A stretch of DNA of 64,000 nucleotides from Adiantum capillus-veneris (GCA_014529385.2 CM043947.1:132943891-133007890), one strand, 5' to 3'; shown: positions 11,682-24,162, numbered from the stretch's first letter. Notes: generated by a model from the letters alone, not told the origin. Translations and numbers: made by a program.

Positions 11682-13675
11682 ATGGATGAAAATCCTGAGA
11701 CACATGGGATGCAGTTTGATCTTGCAGTCATGCAAATGTTTCAAGCATTTGCCATGTATATATAGCAACAACAAGCAACGGAAAGAAGCCAAATTTCAAC
11801 CACCAAAGCACTGCAGTCCATTGTGAAGAGAATTTACCAATTTGATGGCAAAGACATCAAAAAGTATCTACAAGATTATATGAAGAAAATGGAGTTGAAC
11901 CAAGTGTGTGAGGAATACATGGTCCAAAGTTTTGAGCTAGTTCGTGTCCCAGAAATCAGAGACCGTATTAGGGCAATCCAAAATGCTCATGGAAGAAATT
12001 GGCAAGAATTCAAGCTTGCCCTAAAAGAGGACTACTTTATGGAGGACTCCAAGAGTGTGACCAAAAGAACTTTCTAAAGAAGAGATTTCTGCTATACAGA
12101 GCTTCTTAGAGAGTTTGAGCACCGATATGCGCAACTATCACAAATTGAAGGTGTTTCCTTGGATAGGGAGACGATAGAGCTTTTCCTACAAGCAGCGGGC
12201 AAAGAAATCAAAGAATGGTTAGAGATTCTCTTGGAAGAAAAATATAGAGAGCAAGGTTTGAAGACAAGTTGGAATGATGTACAAGATGAAGTCTCCCTAT
12301 TGGCAAAAAAGATAGCACAAAAGAGACAAGATGGTGGTGAACAACGGTGCTCCAGTTTTTGCTATTTCTGAGAAGCAACCAAAACTTGCTATTGTAGCTT
12401 CTAAGGATGATGGATATATGCTTGAAGAACTTGTGAAGGGCATATGTGAGCTGAAATTAAAGCTAGCAAGGCTTGAAGAAAAGGGACAAACATCTGGAGA
12501 GTCGTCAAGTCAAAGACCTCAAAATAGAGAAGGGTTTATAAATAGGTGCATATGGTGTGACAGCCGAGACCATCCAAGAAGGGACTATGAATGCTTCAAA
12601 GATGCCTTGGATAAAGATTTTGTCTTCTTAAAGAGGGAAAGATACATCGTAGTGAGACAGGGAAGCCCTTGGCGACCAACTTTGGCAAAGGAGGGATGAA
12701 AAAGCTAGTTGAGGACATGGCAACTAGTCATGCTATCTTGATGGTTAAAGCAACAGTATTTGGCTTAAAGGTTGGTCAAGTCATGCTCAAAGGATCAAAA
12801 TTTATTGAATATGTAAGTGAGGATGGTGAATATTTTTGGCCATCTACGATGGAGTTAGCTATAAAGGGAAAGTTGACCAAATAAATCTTGCATGAAGCTA
12901 GAGATTGTATTTGTCTTGAGACTAGGTGGAATGAACCTGTAGAGGCCTTGTCAGTGCATGCCTACATTGTGAAGTGTCACACCAACAAGGCACTTGTTGA
13001 AGAAAAATGCAAGAGAGAAAATGGGGTTGAAGGCCCCTCAAAGAGGGCTACTAGAGGTGGAGGAAGAAAGGATCTGGGTCCCTCTCAAGATCCCATGGCA
13101 AGGGAACCTCCATCACAAGGAATACCAATGAGAGATGCTGCAACAAAGGAGAAGCAAGATAAAGAAAGAGCAAGGGAAAAATCCCATCATACATGCTACA
13201 ATCATGCATTGAAGCTGCCAGAGATTTAAAGAAAGTTTTAGAGGAATGGATCTTAAATAGCAAGGTGGAGATAACGTTGGGAGAAGTCCTTGGCATTGCA
13301 AAGAGAGAATCTACCATAGATTTAAAGAAAGTTTTAGAGGAATGGATCTTAAATAGAAAGGTGGAGATAACATTGGGAGAAGTCCTTGGCATTGCAAAGA
13401 GAGAGTTCCATGAGAAAATCATTGATATCATAAGAAGCAAGCGACAAGATTTAACGGAGTCTATGCAATCAAAAGGTGAAGAGAGTGCTTCAAAGATACA
13501 TGTGATACAAGTACAACAAAGGGATGAAGATGAGAATGTTGTCAGCTGTGCTACTAGTCTTCAAGCGTCAAAAATAGACATGTTCAATTTGAAGATGAAT
13601 ATAAGGAGGAAGCCACTCATAAGAGCCACTATTCTAGGAACCATTGGACAAGGACTACAACAGAAACCTTGGTGA
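11682..13675 (+). pseudogene. gag: E5 gag remnant
   Basis: It starts MDENPETHGMQFDLAVMQMF at 11682. The same frame continues to about 12350 across an in-frame TAG (11763) and TAA (12075). Frameshifts follow near 12350, 12680, 12890 and 13200. A capsid-like segment (YQFDGKDIKKYLQDYMKKME, then WQEFKLALKEDYF) precedes a knuckle-like CIWCDSRDHPRRDYEC at about 12550-12600, spaced C-x2-C-x4-H-x6-C rather than x4. The last part has the segment DLKKVLEEWILN..EVLGIAKRE that precedes the protease in this kind of polyprotein, duplicated in tandem here. The copy is clearly non-functional. Confidence 0.65.
13223..13414 (+). repeat. In-frame 96-bp tandem duplication in E5 gag
   Basis: Units 13223-13318 and 13319-13414 are nearly identical and encode DLKKVLEEWILN[S/R]KVEITLG.. 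twice. At 32 codons per unit the duplication keeps the frame. Confidence 0.9.
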
Positions 13676-14050
13676 AAGTGGGAGATCTCAAGGAGCCTTA
13701 TGTGGCCTTGATAGACCATGGTTCAAAATCAGCATCATGTCCAAGTCTCTATATGAAGGGAGAGTGACCAATTGATACTGACCATGGGTGGATGATTAGG
13801 GATGCAAACAACTCATCCAGGGATCTCTATGGTGCTTGTCCAATGTTAATGTAGCCATAGGGGATGTGAAAGGTGAGCAAAATTTCTTTGTTCAAGAATT
13901 GTCAAGCTATCCTCTAATCCTTGGACAATCGTACATCATCGCAGCATAAATGGAGACAAAAGTATTGGATGATGGATCTACGTATGCCAAGATCAAAAGA
14001 AAAGATGGACAACGAGCTGTTCAATTCTTGATAGTTTGCAAAAGAAATCG
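13676..14050 (+). pseudogene. E5 retropepsin-like protease remnant
   Basis: Across several frame changes one can read VALIDHGSKSAS (active-site region, with His in DHG where DSG or DTG is usual), YPLILGQSYI (the second conserved strand before the LG motif) and METKVLDDGSTYAKI. The order matches a retroviral-type aspartic protease downstream of gag. Stops and frameshifts make it inactive, and nothing like RT follows. Confidence 0.5.
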
Positions 14051-15569
14051 TGGCAGCTTAAGGGACCATTATCTACTAAAACAAAGCAAGGAGTTTTGAG
14101 ATCAAAGGGAGAGGAGGGGTTTTGACCGATAATTATTGCGGGAGTGCACTGGTACAATGTCGGGGGATATGTGTTCAAAGAGAGAACCGGGAAGGCATGG
14201 GGCCTCTGGCTGTGAGAGGTGTGGAAGAGAGAGAACAATAGAAAGTAAGAGCTCTGGTAATCACTGTAATCATCAATTAATCGAGTAAAGCTTTGAGTAC
14301 AATCTAATCATTAGCCAAAGTGGGATGTTAGCAGCACCAACACTTGGATTACATGGTAAATAGGAGTTTAAGCTCCCTTTACAGGATTAACTGGGCTGTT
14401 AACAGCTCCAAAATTGACCTGCTTCAACTACCTTTAGGATTCTGCAACCTTCATTTAAGTTCACCATGTCAATCATCATGCTTCAATTTTTCTCAAATGT
14501 TCTACAACTTCTTGCTCTATTTGCTTTGCACTGCCTTAATTGCCGTTCAAAAGCTTCAACTTCGCCTCTAATCGACTTGCTATGATTTCCTTCAAGCTCT
14601 ATATGCCCTTGGTGATTTCTCTTTTTGAGCTCAAGAGAGTTTTCTCTCCCTTGCTTTATGCTTCACCGACTTCAAGCCTTCCTCCCTTGTTTCCCTAATG
14701 CCCTCATGCCAATATTCCTTACTGAGAGCCCTGCTTTGAGAGCTCCGCTTGCTTCTTGCAACTCAAAAACCCTTATGCCTCCTCTTGATTATGGCCAAGA
14801 GAGGGAGAGACTGTCTTTCTTGGTCCAAGAAGAAAGAGCGGCTCCCTTGTCTCTTCTTCTTCTTCCCTAAGTCGTTTCCTTGCTCCTCCCCTTATCCCTT
14901 GCTTAGTCAAGGAAAAGAGAAAGGATAGTCAAGCGGGATAAAGAGAGAGAGAAGGAGGTGCCCTCGTGCTCAACCCCTCTTCTCTTCTTCTACTTCAAAT
15001 ACCCACCGCCTCGTTATACCCTATTTTTCCTTTATCTTCCTTGCCACTCCTCTTTTTTTAATTTCCCCCTTCCCCTTAAGCAACGACGACGTCGTCTTTG
15101 CTAGGTGGGAAGCAACTTAATGATGTGGAAAACGTCCGGATGTTGAGTGGTCGAAAACTACCAGGAGAAGGGCCAAAAGGCGGCACCAGGACATGCTGAG
15201 GAAGTCTTCCTTCTCATGCAAGCTCATCCGAGTGCTATATGGCTCTGCACGAGTGCTCCTTGATCCCCCCACGCTGCTGCTACGCCTATCGACTTCCTCC
15301 CCCCTTATTTTTCTCCCTTCCACACTCATTAAGCCCCTTGGGTGGCCATTTAATTTGGCCCTTGGGCAGCCTTTGTAGTGCACCACATTTAGTTTACATG
15401 TCCACCAAGGTAGTGCCACATGCCCTCAAGATGCCAGTATAGGTGAATGCATTGGGAGAATGCCTTATTTGGTTTTATGATGTACATATTCCAAGTGTTT
15501 CATGGTGGCACACTCATCTCACCTATAAGACTGATGTGGGCAAAGACAACTGAAAATAGCACCTAACAG
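14051..15569. other. E5 internal 3' region, no gene recognised
   Basis: CT-rich stretches and short chance reading frames. I see no RT or integrase motif on either strand and no obvious polypurine tract before the second repeat. Confidence 0.4.
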
Positions 15570-16509
15570 GCGCCATTGCAAAATTGCATGGAAAGTGACC
15601 CAAAATGGTATATTGATAAAAAATGATGCATACCTATGCTTTTTGTGCATATGCAAGTGATCCCACAAATTTAGGGATTTTTTGACTCCGTTTGGGATTT
15701 TTTGCATCAAAATTGACATTTTTTGGGTAAAAAATGAGCTAAAAATGTCCTAGTTTTGGTCCAAAGCGGAAAAATGGCCTAAAAATTGATGCATCAGCTG
15801 AGAATGCCGTGCGGAAGAGAGAGAGGGCTCTTTTCATAGAAAAAATATGCAATTTATCACTACTGTGCAATAGCTTCCATGGTTGCCCAATCTATGTGTG
15901 ATGCAGTCCCGCCTCTTTGCAATCTTGTATCTGAGCTTGTGAGGGAGTGAATTAGGGTTTCCCCTTATCAAAATGGTGTGTGGACTTCACTTTAGAATCT
16001 CTTAAATCTCTAAAAATTCAGAAAATAGTGGCCATGAAGGTGGAAGCTCGTGTATTCTTTTCAACTGTTTGATGTTACGACTATGTAATTGGGGGCGAGG
16101 CTACATGATACCTTGAAAGAGGTTTGGGTTTTGATTGAAAGTTGTGCTTCTATGAGAGTTGAAGTTTCATGGATGAAAGTTTAGCGTTCTTAATTACTCT
16201 TTTTAAGTAAAGTTGTATGTGAATTGGTGATCATTTCATCTTAATTACTCTTTTTAAGTAAAGTTGTATGTGAATTGGTGATCATTTCATCTCACGAACT
16301 CGTCTACGAAAACATGAAATTTCCAAGCATAATAGGGGAGAGGGTTTGTGACTATCTTGTCACGAACGCTCTTAATTTTCCAGTCATCTTTAGAAAGAGA
16401 GTTGGTTCTTTTTCATAAACGCTTTATCATAAAGTGTTTGTGACTCTCATCACTCATGAACTCGCCAGAGGTTCTGCACTTTCCCAGCTAGACCACACAC
16501 ATTCCGACA
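15570..16509 (+). repeat. E5 LTR-like copy 2 (3')
   Basis: Homologous to 10720-11612. It differs by scattered substitutions and by a private 51-bp tandem duplication (16190-16240 and 16241-16291) that contains GGTGATCATTTCATC. Confidence 0.6.
16190..16291. repeat. 51-bp tandem duplication inside E5 LTR copy 2
   Basis: Two essentially identical units starting TTAATTACTC. Copy 1 of the LTR has a single unit, so the duplication arose after insertion. Confidence 0.9.
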
Positions 16510-16540
16510 ACGTCAGTAGAGAGTTTGATAATTATCCAAG

Positions 16541-16542
<2 letters not shown>

Positions 16543-16586
<44 letters not shown>

Positions 16587-16952
16587 ATAAGTTTTTAATG
16601 TCATAGGAGTGAGACTCAAAGATCTATGCCATGAGGCTTTAACTTGAACATGTTAAAGAGGTGACTAAAACTATAACCAACCTATCACACTTGATAGAGT
16701 GAAGAAGAATAATAAAATTTCTTAAAAGAATCCGGTAGAGCGAGCAAGGCAGAAGAGATTTTGAAAAATAAAAACTTTCCACCTATTGTTTGTGCGGAGT
16801 CTATTCTACTCTATTGTGGATGCTACAATTGGGGCATATCATGTGGCTTAAAGGGGGGGTGGTGGACAATGTCGCGAGTCGAGGACACCCAAAGGGTGCT
16901 GGGACTGGTACCCAAAGGGATGGCCTAGGGCTTCAACGGAGGAAAACAAGCA

Positions 16953-17038
<86 letters not shown>

Positions 17039-17437
17039 AAGTTTTGAATGTCATAGGAGTGAGCATCAAAGATCTATGCGACGAGTCTTGAACTTGTTAA
17101 AGAGGGGACTAAAACTATAGTCAACCTATCACACTTGAGAGAGTGAAGAAGAATAAGAGAACTTTTTAAAAGAAGTCCATTAGAGCGAGCAAGGCAAAAG
17201 AGATTTTGAAAAATGAAAAATTTCCACTTGTTGTTTGTGTGGAGTCTATTCTACTCTATTGTGGATGCCGCAATTCGGGCATGTCATGTGGCTAAAAGGG
17301 TGGGTGGTGGACAATGCCATGAGTTGAGGACACCCAAAGGGTGCTGGGACAGATACCTGCAGAAATGGTCCAGGGCTTGGAGGAAGGAAAACAAGCATGC
17401 GTGCATGCACGCACATGCGCACACACACACACACACT

Positions 17438-17473
<36 letters not shown>
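16543..17473. repeat. Two tandem copies of a ~0.45-kb segment bordered by microsatellites
   Basis: Copy 1 (about 16583-17034) and copy 2 (about 17035-17473) share long stretches such as GTCATAGGAGTGAG, CTATTCTACTCTATTGTGGA and GGACACCCAAAGGGTGCTGG. GA runs sit at the three junctions (16543-16582, 16986-17034, 17440-17473), and copies end in (CA)n(GA)n. The segment is not recognised as a gene. Confidence 0.85.
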
Positions 17474-17475
<2 letters not shown>

Positions 17476-19311
17476 CGCCTATCAAAAGGTCCCATGCCTA
17501 CTCTACAAAATCCGTGTATCCCCCAATACTTGGGCATGAGATTCAATCCGTGATTATGGTGATCTATAATACCTTGCCTTTTCCAGCTTTTGTTTGAGCT
17601 TATCTATGAAGAGGCTAACCAGCTCTTTTGAAGCTTTTGTTTGATCTTATGTACAAAGAGGTCCATGGAAGTAAGAGACTTGTGGATGCTGAAATGTGTA
17701 TGTATGTTTCTCTAAACATGCAAACACCCTACATACATAATTTAAATCACCATCCATGCATATAACTATTAAGAATGGTCTTGAGTTCAACAAATATCAC
17801 GATACTTAGCTTGAAACAAGATGCAACTTGTGCCATCCCAATTAGTGTAGTTAACCTCCAAATTCCAAATTCCCATTGCTCATGCAAATCCATTCAACAA
17901 GACATTATAATAAAACCAGAAATACATGTTTTCTCTTTAGCAGAATACTAACTTCACGACGTTGAAATCCACATTCATCCAAATGTAGATGGTGGCTATT
18001 CCTCTACACTTGTCTTAATGTGAGTGCCTAAAAGGCTAGGGGATTCTAAGGGAAATGCCTTTACAAAGACCTCTTCGGAAATGTATATCAAAGAAGAGTC
18101 AATAACTACCCACTAGTATCACCTTCCTCACTCCGTCTCCTTGTAAGATGCTCCAAGTAAAAACCTTTGAATGTTTTTGTTTGACTAGGAGGTGATCGTG
18201 TGGGTGGTTGATTGGAGCCCAAAATAGCGCCTTGAGGTCCGCTCATAAATTCCTTTTCCTTGATTGTGGTAATATTAGCATTGCCTACATTTGCAAGTTT
18301 TTTACACTACAAGAGATCGCCTGAATTTTGAAGTCAAGTTATCGACATCAATGATGGGAATTAGTATATGTGTAGGTAAATCTGGAGGCATACCATTTTT
18401 TTTAATAAAATTCATTTCTAATTTTCAACGCAAGTTTGGATACGCATTGCAACACATGTACCGATGAACATTTTGATGCCTACTTGGAAGCAAATTTTGA
18501 TGCTTGTATCGATGCCTGCACTGACGAAACCCTGTAAAACAAAAAACACGAGCTCTTCTGCATGTTTTCATCTCATTTTGCATTTTCTCCCTTGATCTTG
18601 TCTTACTCACTTGCTGCAGATCATCTGTTTCTTTAGGTCTTGTCAGACTCGAGATCTCCACTAACACGCTCCCCCCCATCAACAAGATAATGTTCTTTTC
18701 AAGGTTTAGGGTAGATTTATTCACTCCTGTGTGTGTAGGAGTAACATAGAGTGTGTGTGTGTGTGTGCACGTGAATGTGTGTTTGTAGGTTTGGCGGCAT
18801 TTCTTTAAGTGCTTCTTGCTCAAGTAGGCCGCATGTGAGTGCTCTATCACTCTCTTCTTTTGCGTGCGCGCACACAGACACACACACACATACACACATG
18901 CACATAAACGTGCACATAAAAAAATAAAAATGTAAATTAGTTTGTCAACATTATGCTCCTGCACACACAATTTTTCTCAAACCAAGAAAAACCTTTTTTT
19001 TTAAATTTAGTTTTGTTGTTTTGTAAAATTTATTAATAACAAAGAAAGATAATAAAATTTGATTATAAAAAGAAAGAGTTATTTTAATGTAGGTCATTTT
19101 TGAATTAGTTTTGTTATTTTTATGAAAATTAGTTTGGAAATCAATAAATTATGGTTTTTTCTAAAGTGTGGCCTGTCCTATCCTAGGTGATGTAAATGTA
19201 GTAAATGTTAATTAGAACGTTTTTAGCTTAGTTTTAGTGTTAGATTTTATTTACCTTTTATTAACCTTATGCGTTTTGTTATAACAAATACATCGACGTT
19301 GTTATGTCCAT
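17474..19311. other. Spacer, no gene recognised
   Basis: AT-rich sequence with GT and CA runs near 18751-18768 and 18868-18900 and T-rich stretches near 18990-19150. Long minus-strand frames here are built mainly from the repeats. Confidence 0.5.
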
Positions 19312-19990
19312 TGCACGTAGTTGGCCGCTTAGGGTTAGTCACTGAGGATTAGCCGCTTAGGGCTAGCTATTTAGGACTAGCTAATCACTTAGGTATTCAA
19401 TTTTAGAGCTACCTAGCTACACTTAGCTTCTTAGAGCCTATTGAGACCGCTTAGGTCTAGCCTCTTAGGGCAAGCTGCTTAGGATTAGCCGCTTAGGTGT
19501 TAGTACCGACATAATTTGACTGTTTCAAGCTGTTTAGCCTAGCCACTTAGGGTAGTGGCTTTATATTTTACCGTTTCAGTAATCCGCTTAGGGTAGATGC
19601 GCTTATATAAAGCGACATTTTCTTTGTTTTCTCAAAGTTGGTCGCTTGGCCACTTAGGGCTAGTCACTTAGGGTAAGCTGCTGGGGGTAAGACACTTAGG
19701 GTTAAAGGTGGCTATTTTAGTCCACTTATACAGGTTGGCCTACTAGGTCTAGATGCTTAGGTGTTAGTACTTCATAATTTAGCTCTTTCAGGCCGGTTAG
19801 GGCTAGTCACTTAAGGTTAGCGGCTTTAGATTTTTCAGCTTTAGATTAGCTAAGTGTCACATCACTTTACTCGTTTCAATAATCCCCTTAGGGTTGTGCA
19901 TGGTTGGGTTGTTTACATTTGCTAACAATTGGGGTAAGCCGCTTCGGGTTAATGGTGGCTATTTGAGTTTGCCTATACGGGGTGGCCAAC
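19312..19990. repeat. Degenerate short repeat array containing TTAGGG
   Basis: The motif (G/C)C(G/A)CTTAGGG(C/T)TAG recurs many times with variable spacers, for example GCCGCTTAGGGTTAG at about 19323 and GCCGCTTAGGGCTAG at about 19350. It fades by about 19990. The period is irregular. Confidence 0.75.
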
Positions 19991-20959
19991 TAGAGGCGGC
20001 GATTTCAATCTGATTGCATGCACAAATATAGACATTGATCAATAAAGACAAGAGTATTACCCGGTGGTCCTGATCTCCATGCCATTAGGAATGGAATGGG
20101 GTCTAAGGGGGCCTCTTTATTTGCCATGGGATTAAAAAGGAGATTATGGAAGGAGCAAATGGTGGATGCCATGTGTATTGAAATGGTGGGTATGGCAGGG
20201 CCTAAAAGTAGGTGATCAAACTTGTACTCTCTTATAAAGTATAAAGAGAAAATCTCTTTTAAATTCAAAAAACTAAACTTTTCTCAAAATAGTTGAGTAA
20301 AAACCAATCCTTTATCTCTCTATTGGTTGCCAGTTTGCCCCTCCTCTCTCTTAAAAGGGAGTCCCTCGAAGAACGTGCTAATCATTCCCTCCCTCTCTCT
20401 CTATTGTACCATCTCTCACTTCTCTTCACTTCACCTTGTTTCTCTTTCTTTCCATTCAGTTTTCCCTCCCAAAAGCTCTGCAACAGCCTCCTTTCCCTCC
20501 TCAAGCTTAATGCATTCTTGAGGGCGGCATTCTCCTCAAGCTGAAGTTCTCCATTTCTCCATGGGCTTCACTGAACACCTCTAGCTAAAGCTAAAGTCTA
20601 CAACATATCCTTCTCCTACATCATCCCTCTTTCTTTCCTCAAAAAGTTTCTTGCTCCTTCTCCATTAAGCTCTCTAGAGAGGATCTACTTCCCTCTCAAT
20701 CTTTGCAACATTATCTTCCACATTAAGCTAACAAGCAGGTGGAGTAGTATAGCAGTAAGTGTCATCCTTCACCTTTGTGTACCATCAAGGATCTTGCTCT
20801 TTATACAGCTGAGAACATGGATGTGCAATGTCTAATCATAAGTGTTTGTGTGCAAGTTGTGCCACCATTTCCCATGGCATCATCAGGTACTCGACAACCT
20901 AGAAGTGTCATTGACTCTGTTTCATGTAGCAATGTATAAGAAGACAATGGATATTGGGT
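19991..20959. other. Spacer with CT-rich tract, no gene recognised
   Basis: A 40-bp block at 20083-20122 matches 24433-24472 in direct orientation at 35 of 40 positions. The part from about 20335 to 20700 is pyrimidine-rich. No coding sequence can be supported. Confidence 0.4.
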
Positions 20960-22089
20960 GACGATGGAGTCAAACAAATGATGTGAGTGACAATGCAACC
21001 CAACTCAAGAGGTGCACACAAGGTCTTGAGGAGACACATGGCTTCTCGGCCACACCATTGGAAGGGAAGAATCATGGAGTTCAAGCAAACACAAGAGGCT
21101 TGCGAAGGTGCAACATGTGTATGTTGCTTCACAACTGAAGCTAGAGATAGCAGTGGCTCCATCGAGGTTTCCTGCAAATTGTAATTTTTACTCATCTTTC
21201 AAGTTTTTTGGTTATCTATTTAATATTTTTGCCTTGTGTGTTGCTTTTGATGACTGTAAGATTTCCATTTCTGTTTGTTCATGTTTACAAATGTTTTTCC
21301 ATCTGATTTTATAGAGTGAAAGCCAATAGAGTCCTTCGTAGGAACTTTTGAGGCCATCCACACTGAGCTTGGCAAGTTGCTCTATGCTAGTTGTCAGTCC
21401 TCTGAGTGTGCCTCATGTGACATTTTTTTTAATGATCATATTGTCACACCTAGGTGAAATGGATATGGTAATATATCTCTAGTTCAATTGCCAACCTTGG
21501 AGAGTTTGGAATGGCCTAAGCCAGACAATGCCTTGATCGTCGCAGCAACCAAAAGGAGAATCGAGGTGGATGTGAAAGAAGCAATGAAGTGCACCTATGG
21601 TTCCCATAAAGCCACGGTAACATGGTTTATGTCTCTTCATGTGTTTGTATTTATATTTCGACTTCAGAGTGTTCACAGGACACCAACAATGTGGACTTGC
21701 AAAGGGGAAGTGTGATCAATGGGTTTCTTGTAGCTGGATGGGAAACTAAGGTGGTCAACCACCAGGGAAATAGAATCAAGTGCTCTGTAGTTGTTGACAA
21801 GGTGGTGTTCAAAAACCAAATTGCAAAGAAGCAAAGCTTGTCGATGGTCTTTCCCTATAGAAGATGGAAGATGACGATGGGAGAATGGGAGGCACTAGAC
21901 TCTGAGGTTTCTGCTAGAGAATCAGTTGACCTGCAAATACATCTCCATGACGATGCAGTACACCACATTACAGTGAACAATGAATGGCATCTCACTCACC
22001 TTTGTGAGTATTTGAATATGAGATATACCTTGTGCAAGCAATATCTCTTTGTAATCAACAAAAATATTGTTCGCTCCAGTAAATAGAAG
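20960..22089 (+). pseudogene. Unrecognised gene-like stretch
   Basis: Open segments in several frames carry protein-like composition: about 20987-21180 (..HMASRPHHWKGRIMEFKQTQ..), 21310-21420 (..GTFEAIHTELGKLL..) and 21622-22086 (..VINGFLVAGWETKVVNHQ.., ..MTMGEWEALDSEVSARESVD..). Breaks between them could be introns or decay. I recognise no domain. The stretch precedes another unrecognised gene-like region at 22383 in the same orientation and lies within the interval bounded by the 40-bp direct repeats at 20083 and 24433, so it could be part of an undescribed mobile element. Confidence 0.3.
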
Positions 22090-22382
22090 AGCTTTTTGTG
22101 TGAGAACATTTCTTTTCCGTGATGTATTTTTGTAAAATCTTGTAACTGATAGGGATTTTGTCCACATTAGTACATACGGTGTTTTGAATCTCGTTTCTAC
22201 GCATACTTGTTTATTCTCAGCTTGTTCAAGTTTTCAATTGAAACGTGCAATTTATTTGTTGTGGAACACAAATGTTTTCAATGTTGGTGTCTTTCAATGC
22301 TTTATCGCGTGATTTTGTTTAAAATTAAAGTTTTAAGTTATTTTGACATTAATTTAGGTGCTTTTTAAAATGTGACTTTGGC

Positions 22383-22390
22383 TATATAAG
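22383..22390 (+). promoter_or_regulatory. Possible TATA box
   Basis: TATATAAG lies about 80 bases upstream of the long open frame at 22465 and follows an AT-rich stretch. It fits a plant core promoter but is unproven. Confidence 0.4.
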
Positions 22391-22464
22391 TGAATTTCTA
22401 GTTTTTAAACTTCATATCTCACATTCACAAAACTTTAGCTCTAACCTCTCTTCGCATCTTCCTC

Positions 22465-24020
22465 GTGAACAAACCCAGGGAAACATCTACTGATGCACTT
22501 CTCACACAATCAGAAAAGGTAAGGCTTGCAGATCGAGCACATGAACTACTCAGTGTGCTCGAGGAGACAATTGACATGCAGGCCATTGCCAACCTTCATG
22601 CAGAGGCATTTAGAAGCTTTCTTGACTACATGGTGCAACACATGGAGGAATATGCCATAATCATTGAGGGATTTGACACGGCGTGGTTGCCAATGGATTT
22701 CTTGAATCATCTCTATGCAGCTGACAAAAACTTTCGGTTTCGCTGGTTGAGGTTTATTAAAGGTCTCACAAAACGGGACTTCAGGATAGAGGATGAGGAT
22801 GATCTCATGGATTTGGGCATGGGGTGCATAGGAACCCAATTTATTTCATGGGACATGGTTCTGGCACTACTTGTGCTTGAGGACATGGAAAAGGGAAAAT
22901 CAAAGGAAAAGGTCAACCAAAGACCTCATGTGACCATTGTGGAGGAATCAAATGAAGTTATTGAAGAGATAGATGAGCAAGCCGAAGAATCTATGGCACT
23001 CGTACTCTTGCAAGATCCCAGCACCACTGAGGAGGAAGATCGAATGATAGAGGGACATGAGGTGCTGGAAGAGGTCCTGGACCTCCAATTTCTCACTTTG
23101 CATCGAGTGCTGGTTGGTGATTGTCAGTTTTTGTTCCTTGACAACATTGCCAAAATGTTAGGACTCAGAGAAGATGAGACGCTTGCAGTGCTTGCTATGT
23201 ATGTGGGCATGAAGGATCCCAGTGGAAAGGAAGAGAAAGTCAATTTTCAAATTGACTTTGAAGACCAAGATCTCTCAGCAAGTCTCTCTTTCCTCCCCAG
23301 TGAAAATGAACAACAGTTGGTGCAAATAGTAGCAAGTACACTAGTGGAAATAAAATCATGTGCCTCTTTCTACAAAAGCGTACCAAAGAGCTCATTTCAT
23401 CCACACAAACCACTGATTGCAATTGGTAGAGATGATCAATCAAAGAATCAATCTTACAAAGAAAAATCTTGAAGAGAGGGATGAAGAAACTGAGGTAAAT
23501 AAATCTTAACCTGGTAGAATTTTTAGTATTCCTTACTACAAGTGTTAATATCAATTAAAATGCTTTGCAGATGGCTTATCATGTTGATAAGTTTGAAATG
23601 CATACAGGAGGTTCGTGCAATGTCTCCACGGGTAGGGATAGCTCTCTTTGGCACTACATGAGCCATTTGGGGCTATCTATTCTTAGAGTTGCTCACACAG
23701 AGTTCTCCAAGAATGGTTCTGCAGAGCTGCTAAAGTGTAAAGCATTAAGTGGCATACTTGCTAGAGATTATCTCACCCTTAACGCTCACAAATGTATATT
23801 GGTGGACCGAGAGGCAGCAATGTATGCCTTTACAGGCAAACACCCAGGCCCGGTCAGCAGTGTATGCCTTTACAGGCAAACACCCAGGCCCGGTCCTCTC
23901 CCACTGCGCCTTGAGCCTAGCTCAATGGTTGACAAACCCTGAGGAAATTGTAAAATCCCTTTGTGTCAACTCAACCATTCACCCAATACCCAAAAATGTA
24001 ATTCGTAGAAAAACCAATTG
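22465..24020 (+). pseudogene. Unrecognised two-exon gene, frame broken
   Basis: The frame is open from upstream of 22465 to a TGA at 23470-23472 (about 335 codons). The first in-frame ATG is at 22576. The product is acidic (..IEDEDDLMDLG.., ..VIEEIDEQAEESMAL..), with no recognised domain. A short intron is plausible at 23495-23570 (donor GAG|GTAAAT, acceptor TTTGCAG|ATGG), but the frame leading into the donor is shifted by one from the main frame, implying a one-base change. Exon 2 (from 23571) reads MAYHVDKFEMHTGGS... until a 40-bp tandem duplication shifts it. After the second unit the other frame continues LSHCALSLAQWLTNPEE... to a TGA at 24018-24020. Expression is not known. Confidence 0.4.
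23816..23895. repeat. 40-bp tandem duplication
   Basis: Units 23816-23855 and 23856-23895 are identical except for one base (AGCAA versus AGCAG at the start). Because 40 is not a multiple of three, the duplication shifts the reading frame of the surrounding ORF. Confidence 0.95.
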
Positions 24021-24162
24021 ACCATGATGTAATATCCGAATCAATAAAAAATTATTGTTTTTGTCAATGATTCTTGTCACCATTTAGTACTTGTTTTCTT
24101 ACTCATATTGTTCAATAATTTCCATTTTCGTCCACCGAGGCACACACATGCACACGAACCTC

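Larger units (their letters stand above)
10720..16509 (+). mobile_element. E5: decayed LTR element with gag and protease remnants
   Basis: Two diverged direct repeats (about 10720-11612 and 15570-16509) flank a gag-like reading frame and a retropepsin remnant. Both repeats end in ATTCCGACA, consistent with LTR ends in CA. No RT, RNase H or integrase is recognisable in the 1.5 kb between the protease remnant and the second repeat, so the element was either non-autonomous or lost pol. The left boundaries of the repeats are approximate, and I could not find a clear PPT. Confidence 0.6.

Noticed and set aside
18425-18970. 181-codon minus-strand open frame
   Set aside because: Composed largely of CA-repeat sequence and low-complexity residues; no start context, domain or homologous frame nearby.
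19312-19990. Interstitial telomere
   Set aside because: TTAGGG is embedded in a longer irregular unit and never occurs as a pure tandem run, so it is treated as a minisatellite.
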